Assembly (NCBI GenBank): GCA_900759565.1
Contig: CAAEVV010000002.1
Span: 1 to 60,185 of the forward strand
Direction of reading: 5' to 3'
Length of the DNA: 60,185 nt
Source: an uncultured Collinsella sp.
GTDB lineage: Bacteria; Actinomycetota; Coriobacteriia; Coriobacteriales; Coriobacteriaceae
This document shows positions 42,599 through 51,478 of the stretch, one piece after another. The stretch's first letter is position 1, and each line of letters opens with the position of its first letter. The notes beneath the pieces were generated by a model. That model had not been told where the DNA came from and made no database searches. It worked only from the letters and a program-made list of their open reading frames with translations. The translations under genes and the position numbers were made by a program.

Positions 42599-43654
42599 TC
42601 ATCCTCCGATTTGGGACATAAATCGTTGCGTGCCCTCAATTATCGCGTGTTCCTGCGGTTTGTGGGCCACGGCATCGCGCCAAATCGAAAGTACCTGCAT
42701 ATCATCACCACGGCGCAGCGCCTCACGCACCGAATACTCGGCATCGCTGAACAGGCACGGACGCACGTTGCCATCGGCCGTCAGGCGCAGACGGTTGCAA
42801 TTCGCACAAAAATGGTTGGACATGGCGCTAATAAAGCCGACCGTTCCCGCCGCGCCCGGAAAGTGCCAATAGCGCGCAGGGCCCGCGCCGGCAGGAGCGT
42901 CGTTGATGTCGAGCGGCTCGAGCTCGCCCAGTCCCGCCGCGGCGGCCCCGGCATTGATGCGCGCCCGCAGCTCGTCGCTCGGCACGGTATCGCTCGCGTC
43001 CCACAGCTCGGGATTGAGCGCGGGCGCATGCGGGTCCACAGCGCAATGCGAGCTCGTGTGTTCGTCGCCAATGGGCATGTATTCGATAAAACGCAGGTGG
43101 ATGGGGCGGTCGAGCGTGAGCCGTGCGAGGGCTGCCACGTCTTGGTTGAGCCGGCGCACTACAACGCAGTTGACCTTAACGGGTTCAAAGCCCCAAGCCA
43201 GTGCCGCGTCGATGCCAGCCATGGTCTGCTCGAGCCGGCCCAGGCGCGTGATCTTTCCAAACAGCGCGGGATCGAGCGTGTCGAGCGAAATGTTGACGCG
43301 GTTAAGACCGGCATCTTTGAGCTGCGGCGCCAGCTTGGGCAGCAGGGCGCCGTTAGTGGTAAGCGAGATGTCCTCGATCTGCGGGATCGCGCGAATGTCG
43401 CGAATGAGCGGGATGATACGGCGGCTGACCAGCGGCTCGCCACCCGTCAGGCGCACGCGGCGAATGCCCTCCCCCGCCACCAAGCGCACAAAGCGGGCGA
43501 TTTCCTCGGCGCTGAGCAGCTCATCGTGCGCACGGGGTGCCACGCCATCGGCCGGCATGCAGTAAATGCAGCGGAAATTGCACTTGTCGGTAACGGCAAT
43601 GCGCAGGTAGTTGATATCGCGGCCAAAGCCGTCATGTTGCACGTGCCCGTCCAC
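42599..43654 (-). CDS. moaA: GTP 3',8-cyclase
   Basis: Radical-SAM enzyme making the first pterin intermediate of molybdenum cofactor. The 351 residues carry CNFRCIYC (SAM cluster), the TGGEPLV glycine motif, and the C-terminal cluster motif HFCANCNRLRLT with a further Cys in RPCLF. The C-terminal GG tail required by MoaA is present (QIGG). Start is GTG at 43654 with GGGGAGG upstream. Operon with the moaC-mobB fusion. Confidence 0.95.
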   Translation of the reverse strand: MDGHVQHDGFGRDINYLRIAVTDKCNFRCIYCMPADGVAPRAHDELLSAEEIARFVRLVAGEGIRRVRLTGGEPLVSRRIIPLIRDIRAIPQIEDISLTTNGALLPKLAPQLKDAGLNRVNISLDTLDPALFGKITRLGRLEQTMAGIDAALAWGFEPVKVNCVVVRRLNQDVAALARLTLDRPIHLRFIEYMPIGDEHTSSHCAVDPHAPALNPELWDASDTVPSDELRARINAGAAAAGLGELEPLDINDAPAGAGPARYWHFPGAAGTVGFISAMSNHFCANCNRLRLTADGNVRPCLFSDAEYSVREALRRGDDMQVLSIWRDAVAHKPQEHAIIEGTQRFMSQIGG

Positions 43655-43789
43655 ACGGCCCTCCCCTCACGCGGCGTTTTATTCTTCGGAAAACATAATA
43701 CCCCACGAGAGAATCATGCCGACACCCGTACGACAGGACAGGTCGCTTCGAGCAAGACCGGCTTCCCAAGCCCATCCTCAACACACAAA

Positions 43790-43848
43790 CCATCACAACA
43801 TTCGACGCTTTTCCCGTTTTTGGCAAAAAACGTCGAATGTTGTGATGG
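43790..43848. repeat. 59-bp palindromic repeat, copy 3
   Basis: Perfect 16-bp arms as in copy 1, with a centre of the second type (GCTTTTCCCGTTTTTGGCAA). It starts 41 bp after the stop of the endonuclease-like gene and lies upstream of moaA. Its GGCAAAAAACGTC matches the ends of the 133-353 element. Confidence 0.9.
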
Positions 43849-43889
43849 TTTGCCTGCCCACAGCACCCCGCGGAAGGACCAAAGCGCCC

Positions 43890-44927
43890 CTAAAGGCCGC
43901 CGTCCCAGTGTCGAATCACGAACTCTCGCAGGTCGTTCTGACGTTTCTGGAATGTCTCGCTTCGGTCGCACTTGAGACCCATAGCGAGCGCGATGGCGTT
44001 CATCGCCCGGTGCAATTGCAGCTGGTGGGCAAACTGAGTCCCGGTGAGGACGATCATCCTAAAGCCCAGCGCGCTCAGCACGGTCATACGCTCCGCATCC
44101 GACGCGCTGCGCTGTTTATCAAGATGGTCCGAGCCGTTGTATTCGATCCCCGTACCGCTCGCAGGCGCATATACGTCGATCTCGAAATACCCGGCCTTTG
44201 CGAGATACTTGAACTCGTTGGGAACATCGACCCGATGGTTGAGCTCGATCTTGGCGTATCCAAGCCCTCCCTGGGAACGTTTTGCTACGACCATGATTGC
44301 AGTGGCCGTCTCCATGGGCGACCGCGCGCCATCGTGCACGCGCCTGAGCACGGCGGCCGCGCGTATGGCCCCCTGACGAGATTGGTTCTCATTGCAATAG
44401 GCAATCATGTCGGCAACGGTATACCTCTGCCCCATCTCGATATAATCGCCTGTCGACAGATGATTCAAATGGTATCGGGCGCAGATTTCATACCCATATT
44501 CCAGCTGCTCGGGCTCGCTCATCCACGAACCCGCCTGGACAAAGCACATGGCCTCATCAACCACTAGAAGGCCCTCTGTCACCTCGATAAGATGGCCCGG
44601 AGGTACCGGCGACCCAAACACGTGGCACCTAAATCCAGCCGGCGTCGAGCGCTCAAAATCGAAGTTGACGAGCGTATCAATACGATCGAGCTCTTCTCGT
44701 GGAATACCGAGCGAAACCAGATAGTCGGTAACGATCCCAGCTGCCGTTGAAGCCCTCAGCCCCTTGGCATCGAGCCCCAATTTGGGCAGGCTCGCGGTCG
44801 GCTCCGCCTCGTTAGCAAGCGAGTCCTCATCGTATAGGCTGCTTGCTCGCGAGAGCGGCTCGGACGGACGCGCCACGTTGTGGTACAGCCAGGCAGTCTT
44901 ATGGGACAGGACGATTGGCAGGTCCAT
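43890..44927 (-). CDS. Endonuclease-like (DUF559/VSR-type) protein
   Basis: A 345-residue cytosolic protein. The N-terminal opening DLPIVLSHKTAWLYH resembles the AbiEi-like region common in such actinobacterial proteins. The C-terminal part is a PD-(D/E)xK-like nuclease fold: Glu in SPMETATAI, Asp in FEIDVYAP, Glu in GIEYNGSDH, and the strand ALGFRMIVLTG. No partner toxin gene is adjacent. It is bracketed by copies 3 and 4 of the 59-bp palindrome in direct orientation. Start follows GGAGGGCTC. Role unknown; a defence or mobile-associated nuclease is an inference. Confidence 0.72.
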   Translation of the reverse strand: MDLPIVLSHKTAWLYHNVARPSEPLSRASSLYDEDSLANEAEPTASLPKLGLDAKGLRASTAAGIVTDYLVSLGIPREELDRIDTLVNFDFERSTPAGFRCHVFGSPVPPGHLIEVTEGLLVVDEAMCFVQAGSWMSEPEQLEYGYEICARYHLNHLSTGDYIEMGQRYTVADMIAYCNENQSRQGAIRAAAVLRRVHDGARSPMETATAIMVVAKRSQGGLGYAKIELNHRVDVPNEFKYLAKAGYFEIDVYAPASGTGIEYNGSDHLDKQRSASDAERMTVLSALGFRMIVLTGTQFAHQLQLHRAMNAIALAMGLKCDRSETFQKRQNDLREFVIRHWDGGL

Positions 44928-45031
44928 GAGCCCTCCAATGGAGTCGGATAATCAACCTTATTCCCCTGCCCACGGGTCTGCACACCTTCGTGCGCAAGAA
45001 AGCGATTCCACCCGGTCGAGCGGCAGAAAAA

Positions 45032-45090
45032 CCATCACAACATTCGATGCTTTTCCCGATTTTGGCAAAAAGTGTCGAATGTTGTGATGG
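45032..45090. repeat. 59-bp palindromic repeat, copy 4
   Basis: Same perfect arms; the centre is of the second type, like copy 3 (51 of 59 or more identical), and in the same orientation. It begins 52 bp after the ABC gene stop and ends upstream of the endonuclease-like gene. Confidence 0.9.
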
Positions 45091-45142
45091 TTTGAGGCGG
45101 GGTGAGGGGCGCGGAGGGGTCAAAGCATCGTGCTCGAACGGG

Positions 45143-47041
45143 TTAATCCAACTCTTTTAAGCCATGCGCCAGCTGCCAGTACTCGCCGTGCTGGGCGAGC
45201 AGCTCTTCGTGCGTGCCGCGCTCGATGATGCGGCCGTGTTCGAGGACCATGATGGCATCGGCGTCGCGGACGGTGGACAGGCGGTGCGCGATCATAAACG
45301 TGGTGCGTCCGCGCATGATGCGGTCCATACCGCGCTCGATGAGCTTTTCGGTACGCGTGTCGATGGAGCTCGTGGCCTCGTCCAAGATGAGCACCGGCGG
45401 ATCGGCCACGGCCACGCGCGCGATGGCGAGCAGCTGACGCTGGCCCTGCGACAGGTTGGCGCCATCGGCGGTCACGAGCGTGTCATAGCCCTGAGGCAGG
45501 CGGCGGATAAACGAGTCGGCGCAGGCTGCCTCGGCAGCGGCGCGCACCTCCTCGTCGGTCGCGTCGAGCTTGCCAAAGCGGATGTTCTGCGCAATGGTGC
45601 CGCTAAACAGGTGCGTGTCCTGCAGCACAATGCCGAGCGATCCGCGCAGGCTGGCCTTGGCAATGTGCTTGACGTCGATGCCGTCGTACGTGATCTCGCC
45701 GTCATCGACCTCGTAGAAGCGGTTGATGAGGTTGGTGATGGTCGTCTTTCCGGCGCCCGTCGAGCCCACAAACGCGATCTTTTGCCCCGGCTTGGCAAAC
45801 AGGTTGAGATCCGTGAGCACACGGGTGCCCGGCACGTAGGAAAAGTCCACGGCGTGGAAGCGCACGTCGCCGGCAAGCGGAACCAAGCCGCACGTGAGCT
45901 CGGTGCCGTCGGCAGCCACCGCGCGGCCCGACTCATCAACGGCTGCCACGTCATGCAGATGCCCGTAGACGCCCACGCCCTGGCCCTCGGGAATCTTCCA
46001 CGCCCACGCGGCGTCGCCCGTCTGCACCAGCTCCACGCAGCCCTCGTCCACCTCGGACTTAAGGTCCATAGCCGCAAACAGGCGCTCGGCACCGGCCAAC
46101 GCGTTGAGCAAGAAGTTGCCGAGCTGCGTAAACTGGTTGATGGGCATGGCGGCTTGGCGCACAAAGACCAGGTAGCTTGCAAGCGCACCCACGTCGGCCA
46201 GGCCCTTGATGCAGAGTATGCCGCCCGCCACGGCGACGATGGCATAGTTGACGTAGCCAATCACGACGGTCATGGGCACCATGGAGTTGGCATAGCTCAC
46301 GGCGGCGGTGCCAGTGCGGCAAAGCTCGTCGTTGCGGCAGGTGAAGCCGGCGACATTCGCTGCCTCGTGATTAAAGACCTTGATGACCTTTTGGCCCGAG
46401 ACCATCTCTTCGATATATCCGTCCAGGTCGCCAAGCGATGCCTGCTGGGCGGCAAAGAAGCGCTTAGAGCGCGCGCCCGAGTAGCGCGCATACAGCACAA
46501 TGGCCGCATCGCACACGAGCGTGATAATCGTGAGCTGCCAGTTAAGGATGATGAGCATGGCCGTGGTGCCCACAACCTGAATGGCGGCCTGAATCACGTT
46601 GGCAAAGCTGTTGTTGAGCGCCTCGGAGACGGTGTCGACGTCGTTGGTGAAAAAGCTCATGATGTCGCCCGAGCGCGTGCTGTCAAAATAACTGAGCGGC
46701 AGCGTCTGGATGTGCGCGAACAGGTCGCGGCGAATATCGGACACCACGCGTTGGGCCGCGCGCACCATAATCTGCGAGTAGCCCAGGGCCGAAAGCACGC
46801 CCGCGGCGTAGATGATCGCCGTCAGGATGACCTGCTTGGCGAGCAGTTCATCCCCGCCCGTGGCCAAACCGTTAACGATGGGGCGCACCATGTAGGTGCC
46901 GGCGAGGCTCGCGATGGCGGCAACGGAGGCGAGCACGCCCACCGCGAGCAACGAGAACTTGGCATGCCCCATGTAGGAGAGCAAGCGGCGCACAGTGCGC
47001 TTGAGGTCGGCCGGGCGTGCTTGGGCTGCGGTCTTAGGCAT
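45143..47041 (-). CDS. ABC exporter half-transporter, canonical ATP site subunit
   Basis: A 632-residue membrane protein: six-helix exporter domain (about 20-320), then an ATPase domain with Walker A GSTGAGKTT, signature LSQGQRQ, Walker B LILDEATSS and H-loop MIAHRLS. An unusual insert (about 345-400, VGVYGHLHDVAAVDE region) precedes the ATPase. Start at MPKTAAQ after GGGGGTGAG; it overlaps the upstream partner gene by 8 bp. The pair forms a heterodimeric exporter; substrate unknown, probably drugs or lipids. Confidence 0.92.
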   Translation of the reverse strand: MPKTAAQARPADLKRTVRRLLSYMGHAKFSLLAVGVLASVAAIASLAGTYMVRPIVNGLATGGDELLAKQVILTAIIYAAGVLSALGYSQIMVRAAQRVVSDIRRDLFAHIQTLPLSYFDSTRSGDIMSFFTNDVDTVSEALNNSFANVIQAAIQVVGTTAMLIILNWQLTIITLVCDAAIVLYARYSGARSKRFFAAQQASLGDLDGYIEEMVSGQKVIKVFNHEAANVAGFTCRNDELCRTGTAAVSYANSMVPMTVVIGYVNYAIVAVAGGILCIKGLADVGALASYLVFVRQAAMPINQFTQLGNFLLNALAGAERLFAAMDLKSEVDEGCVELVQTGDAAWAWKIPEGQGVGVYGHLHDVAAVDESGRAVAADGTELTCGLVPLAGDVRFHAVDFSYVPGTRVLTDLNLFAKPGQKIAFVGSTGAGKTTITNLINRFYEVDDGEITYDGIDVKHIAKASLRGSLGIVLQDTHLFSGTIAQNIRFGKLDATDEEVRAAAEAACADSFIRRLPQGYDTLVTADGANLSQGQRQLLAIARVAVADPPVLILDEATSSIDTRTEKLIERGMDRIMRGRTTFMIAHRLSTVRDADAIMVLEHGRIIERGTHEELLAQHGEYWQLAHGLKELD

Positions 47042-48863
47042 GACGCTCACCCCCTTCCAAGGGCGATCCGCATGCGACGGAGGAAAACGGATCATTCGCG
47101 CAACCATCGTCGCTGCCGTCGCCGGCGTCCGCGTTCCCCGCAAACTCCATCTGCGAGGCGTAAATCTCCTGGTAGATGTTGTCGCCCGCCAGCAGTTCCT
47201 CGTGCGTGCCCACGCCGTGGACACGACCGTCGTCCAGCACCACAATGCGATCGGCATCCATAACGCTCGCGATGCGCTGGGCGATGATAAGCACGGTCGT
47301 ATCGGGGATCTGAGCGATGTGCTCGCGAATCTTAGCGTCGGTCGCCATATCGACCGCGCTGGTGGAGTCGTCAAAAATGAGCACGCGCGGATGCTTGAGC
47401 AGCGTGCGCGCGATGCACAGGCGTTGCTTCTGGCCACCCGAGACACCGGCGCCGCCTTGGCCCAACTCGCCGTCCAGCCCGCCGATGCGATCAAGGAACT
47501 CGTCCACGCACGCCGCGCGGCAAGCCGCGAGGAGTTCATCGTCCGACGCCTGCGGATTGCCCCACTGCAGGTTCTCGCGCACGGTACCCGTAAACAGCAC
47601 ATTCTTTTGCAGCACAATGCCCACAGCGTCGCGTAGAGTCGCGAGGTCGTAGTCGCGCACGTCGCGTCCGCCCACAAGCACGGCGCCTTCGGTGGCGTCG
47701 TACAGGCGCGCAATCAGCTGCACAAGCGAGCTCTTGCCCGAGCCCGTGCCGCCGAGGATGCCCACCGTCGAGCCGCTCTCGATGCGAAGGTCGATATGCT
47801 CGAGCACATCCTCGGCTGCATCCGCGCGGTATTTAAAGGAAACGTCGCGAAACTCGATACTGCCGTCCGCTGGCGCCGCAATCGCGAGGTCTCCCGCGGG
47901 GTTGGCGATAAAGGGCTCCTCATCGAGCACCTCTGCGATACGGCCCACACTCGTAAGAGCGCGCGTGAGCAGCAAAAACACGTTGGAAATCATCATGAGC
48001 GAATTCATGATCAGCAGCACGTAGCTCATAAAGCCCGTGAGCGAGCCCACGCCCAGTTTGCCGGCGAGAATCATGTGGCCGCCAATCCACAGGATGGAGA
48101 GCGCAGCCACGTACATCGACAGCTGAAACACCGGCAGGTTGAGCACCGCGTTGCCAAAGGTCTTCGTCGCAGTGCCGGCGAGCTCGGTATTGACGGTGTC
48201 GAACTTGGCCTCCTCGTGCTCGGTACGAACGTAGGCCTTGACGGCACGCACGGCGGTGAGGTCTTCCTGTACCACGCCGTTGAGGTGGTCCATCGAGGTC
48301 TGGAGTTGGCGGTAGAGCGGGCTCACGCGATAGGTGATGACGCCCAGCACGATTGCCAGCACAGGCAAGATGATCGCAAAGACGATGGCGAGCGGGCGCG
48401 ACAGCATCAGCGCGTAGATAAGGCCGACGATAAGCGTCACCGGGCCGCGCACCATAGGGCGAAAGCCGTTGCCCACAGCATTTTGGATAACGGTGATGTC
48501 CGTGGTCATGCGGGTGACGAGCGAGCTGGCGTCGTAGTTGTCCAGGTTGCCAAAGGCGAGCGTTTGAATCTTTTTGTACTCGGCCTCGCGCAGGTTGGCG
48601 CCTAGGCCCGAGGCAACGCGGGCGGACGTGCGGGCATAACCCAAGCCCAGTACCAGCGAAAGCGCAGCGCACACCAACATGTACGCACCCTGTAGCAGCA
48701 TGTAGTTGATATCACACGCAGGCACGCCCACATCGATGATGTTGGCCATGATGACCGGGATAAACAGCTCGAGCACCGTCTCGACCGACACAAAGAACAC
48801 GCCGAGGATGGCATCGCGACGGTATGTCCCTAGATAGGAAAACAGTATTTTGAGATTGCGCAC
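47034..48863 (-). CDS. ABC exporter half-transporter, degenerate ATP site subunit
   Basis: A 609-residue partner of the downstream ABC gene. Six-helix domain then ATPase domain with Walker A GGTGSGKSS and signature VSGGQKQR. The Walker B acid is Asp instead of Glu (LIFDDSTSA) and the switch His is Gln (IIAQRIAS), the pattern of the non-catalytic site in heterodimeric exporters such as TM287/288 or LmrCD. It has an acidic tail. First gene of the two-gene operon. Confidence 0.92.
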   Translation of the reverse strand: MRNLKILFSYLGTYRRDAILGVFFVSVETVLELFIPVIMANIIDVGVPACDINYMLLQGAYMLVCAALSLVLGLGYARTSARVASGLGANLREAEYKKIQTLAFGNLDNYDASSLVTRMTTDITVIQNAVGNGFRPMVRGPVTLIVGLIYALMLSRPLAIVFAIILPVLAIVLGVITYRVSPLYRQLQTSMDHLNGVVQEDLTAVRAVKAYVRTEHEEAKFDTVNTELAGTATKTFGNAVLNLPVFQLSMYVAALSILWIGGHMILAGKLGVGSLTGFMSYVLLIMNSLMMISNVFLLLTRALTSVGRIAEVLDEEPFIANPAGDLAIAAPADGSIEFRDVSFKYRADAAEDVLEHIDLRIESGSTVGILGGTGSGKSSLVQLIARLYDATEGAVLVGGRDVRDYDLATLRDAVGIVLQKNVLFTGTVRENLQWGNPQASDDELLAACRAACVDEFLDRIGGLDGELGQGGAGVSGGQKQRLCIARTLLKHPRVLIFDDSTSAVDMATDAKIREHIAQIPDTTVLIIAQRIASVMDADRIVVLDDGRVHGVGTHEELLAGDNIYQEIYASQMEFAGNADAGDGSDDGCANDPFSSVACGSPLEGGERHA

Positions 48864-49050
48864 GCAGGTTCAACCCCCATCAAACGTTGTTCGCAAACGC
48901 ACGTATTATTGCGCGCCGAATAATGGTGTCAAGTATTCCGAAATCGTTTTCTGCAAGGTTAGCGCCGGCGGCGAGTTCTCGTGACGTGTGTCCATATTCA
49001 CTCGGAATAATGGTGCGCGAGACTTTTTCGTTTCGGCGTCAACACAAACC

Positions 49051-49086
49051 TTGACTCTACAATCGTTGTAGGGTTTTCACTACACT
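49051..49086 (+). promoter_or_regulatory. MerR-type promoter/operator of the MATE gene
   Basis: A dyad ACTCTACAA-TCG-TTGTAGGGT (49054-49074) overlaps a TTGACT -35 box (49051) and precedes TACACT/TTCACT -10 candidates. MerR-family activators bind dyads in an overlong spacer, and a MerR-type gene follows the MATE gene. The 48864-49050 stretch otherwise holds only divergent promoter sequence. Confidence 0.55.
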
Positions 49087-49121
49087 GGTACGTAAACAAA
49101 CCCAGCCAGAAAGCCCCGCCC

Positions 49122-50468
49122 ATGGAACACGACCTCACACGCGGCAATGTCCTTAAGACCATCGCGGTCTTTGCCCTGCCCTATATGCTCTCGTACTTTT
49201 TGCAGATGCTCTACGGCATGGCCGACCTGTACATGATGGGGCAGTTCAGCGGTGCCGCCGGCATCACCGCCGTGGGTAATGGCGCGCAGACGCTCTATAT
49301 CATTACCGTGACGCTCGTGGGCCTGGCCATGGGAACGACGGTCATCGTCGGCCACGCCGTGGGCTCGCGCCGCTTCGACCGCGCCGAGACCGCCATCGGC
49401 AATACTATCACGCTGTTTATGGGCGTCTCGGTGGTACTGGCCGTCATCTTGTTTGCACTGTGCCCGCAGATCGTGGCACTCATTGGCACGCCGGCCGAGG
49501 CAGTCGAAGGCACCGCCGCCTACCTGCGTATCTGCTTTATGGGCATTCCCTTTATCGCCGCATACAACATCCTCTCGGCCATTTTTCGCGGCCTGGGCGA
49601 TTCGCGCTCGCCCATGTACGTGATCGGCGTGGCATGCATCATCAACATCGCACTCGACTTTCTATTTATCGGGCACATGGGGCTCGGCCCCGTGGGCGCG
49701 GCACTCGGCACGGTGACCGCCCAGACGGTCAGCGTTGCGCTCGCGCTCGTGTGGCTCAAGAGCCGCCGCACGAACATCCACGTTAAGCGCAGCGACCTGC
49801 GCCCCCAGCCCGAGGTGCTCGGCAGCATTCTTAAGATCGGCGTTCCTGTGGCCGTGCAGGACGGCTGTATCCAGGTGGCGTTTATGTTCATCACCGTCAT
49901 TGCCAACCACCGAGGGCTCGTCGACGCTGCCGCCGTGGGCCTGGTCGAAAAGATGATCAGCTTTTTGTTCATTGTGCCGAGTTCCATGGGTGCCACCGTC
50001 AGCGCGCTCACGGCGCAAAATGCCGGCGCGGGCAAGGGCGACCGCGCACGTCAGGTACTCAAGGACGCCATGACAATCTCGGTGGTGTACGGCTGCCTGA
50101 TCACGGTGCTGATGTGGCTGGTGGCGCCAGCGTTTATTGGCTTTTTTGCCAAGGACGCTGCAGTGGTCGCCGCCGGTACCGGCTATATGCGCAGCTATAT
50201 TTTCGACGCAATCTTTGCCGGCATCCACATTTGCTTTAGTGGCTTTTTCGCTGCATACGGTAAGAGCTACATCGGCTTTGCACACAACGTACTGGCTGTG
50301 GCGCTCATTCGCGTGCCGGGCGCGTGGCTGCTGTCGAACGCCTATTCCGACACGCTGTTTCCCATGGGCATCGCTTCGCCGTGCGGATCGATTTTGTCGG
50401 CAGTCATCTGTGTTGTCGCATTTACCGTGCTCAACCGGCGCGGGGCTTTTGACAAACTGATGGCGTAG
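49122..50468 (+). CDS. MATE family multidrug efflux pump
   Basis: A 448-residue cation-driven efflux carrier with 12 predicted helices in two homologous halves. Family features: MADLYMMGQFSG in helix 2, GLGDSRSPMY, and the second-half PSSMGATVSALTAQNAGAGKGDRA. The substrate is unknown. The operator upstream and the regulator gene 60 bp downstream suggest drug-responsive expression. Confidence 0.93.
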   Translation: MEHDLTRGNVLKTIAVFALPYMLSYFLQMLYGMADLYMMGQFSGAAGITAVGNGAQTLYIITVTLVGLAMGTTVIVGHAVGSRRFDRAETAIGNTITLFMGVSVVLAVILFALCPQIVALIGTPAEAVEGTAAYLRICFMGIPFIAAYNILSAIFRGLGDSRSPMYVIGVACIINIALDFLFIGHMGLGPVGAALGTVTAQTVSVALALVWLKSRRTNIHVKRSDLRPQPEVLGSILKIGVPVAVQDGCIQVAFMFITVIANHRGLVDAAAVGLVEKMISFLFIVPSSMGATVSALTAQNAGAGKGDRARQVLKDAMTISVVYGCLITVLMWLVAPAFIGFFAKDAAVVAAGTGYMRSYIFDAIFAGIHICFSGFFAAYGKSYIGFAHNVLAVALIRVPGAWLLSNAYSDTLFPMGIASPCGSILSAVICVVAFTVLNRRGAFDKLMA

Positions 50469-50529
50469 CGGATCGTTCGCGTCGTACGGCTTCGGCGCCC
50501 CTTTCCCGCCCATTGAAAGGAGCGGTCCT

Positions 50530-51369
50530 GTGACCGACTCGCCAACTGAACATACTGAGGGCCTGCTCCGCATTGGCGAGGTGGCGCGCCTGTTTAACCT
50601 GAGCGTGGGCACGCTACGCCATTACGAACAGATGGGATTGCTGGACCCGGCGCACATCGATCCGGCGAGTGGATACCGCTACTACGGATCGCGGCAGCTC
50701 TCCACCCTCAACACCATCAGCCACCTGCGTGTTCTCGACTTGCCGCTCGCACAAATCCGCGAGTTTGTGACCACGCGCGATGTGGACCTCATGCAGCGAC
50801 AGCTGGCTCAGCAGCAGGAGCTCATCGAGCACAAGCGCCGCGAGCTCGAACGCGTGTCGCGCAAGATTGACAACCGGCTTGCCCTGCTGCACGATGCCCT
50901 GAGCACCGAGCTTGACACCATTTGCACAGTCGATGCGCCCGAGCTTCGCTGCGCCGTGTTGCACGAACGCGTCAACCCTACCGACGCCTATGCGCTGGAG
51001 TGGCAAATTCGTTAACTGCAGAAGGGCCAGCACGAGACCTTTGTCTTTCTGGGCAACTTGGGCGTCGGGATTAGCGCCGAGCGTCTCGCCGCCGGCGACT
51101 TTGATGGCTACGACGAGGTCTTCCTGCTGCTCGATGACACCGATGATTACGTGGGCGACCTCGAGACGCGACCCGCCGCGCGCTGCCTGACCATTAGCTT
51201 TCGCGGCACGCACGGGCAAGCAACCCCACGCTATGAGCAGCTGCTCAGCTATATGCGCGAGCGCAACCTGACACCCGCCGGTCCCTCGCGCGAGATCGCC
51301 CTGACCGACGACATCATCAGCGACGACCCGGGGGCGTATGTGACGAGGATCGCGATACCGGTCCGCTAA
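50530..51369 (+). pseudogene. MerR-family regulator with GyrI-like domain, interrupted by a stop codon
   Basis: Residues 1-161 are a MerR winged helix (RIGEVARLFNLSVGTLRHYEQ, GYRYYGSRQL) and a dimerisation coiled coil (about 95-130), followed by the start of an effector domain. Codon 162 is TAA (51013-51015). The same frame then continues open for 117 more codons of good GyrI/BmrR-like effector sequence (ETFVFLGNLGVG through AIPVR) to the real end at 51369. One base change (TAA from GAA) explains the break. The truncated protein could still bind DNA without drug sensing. A sequencing error cannot be excluded. Confidence 0.82.
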
Positions 51370-51478
51370 TCACTACCATTTATCGAGCAATTCCATCCAT
51401 TTACCTTAATCCGAATTAGATTGTATTATGTAGCAAATAAAATGACAGCATATTGCCCCCCCATAGGCAGGAGACATT

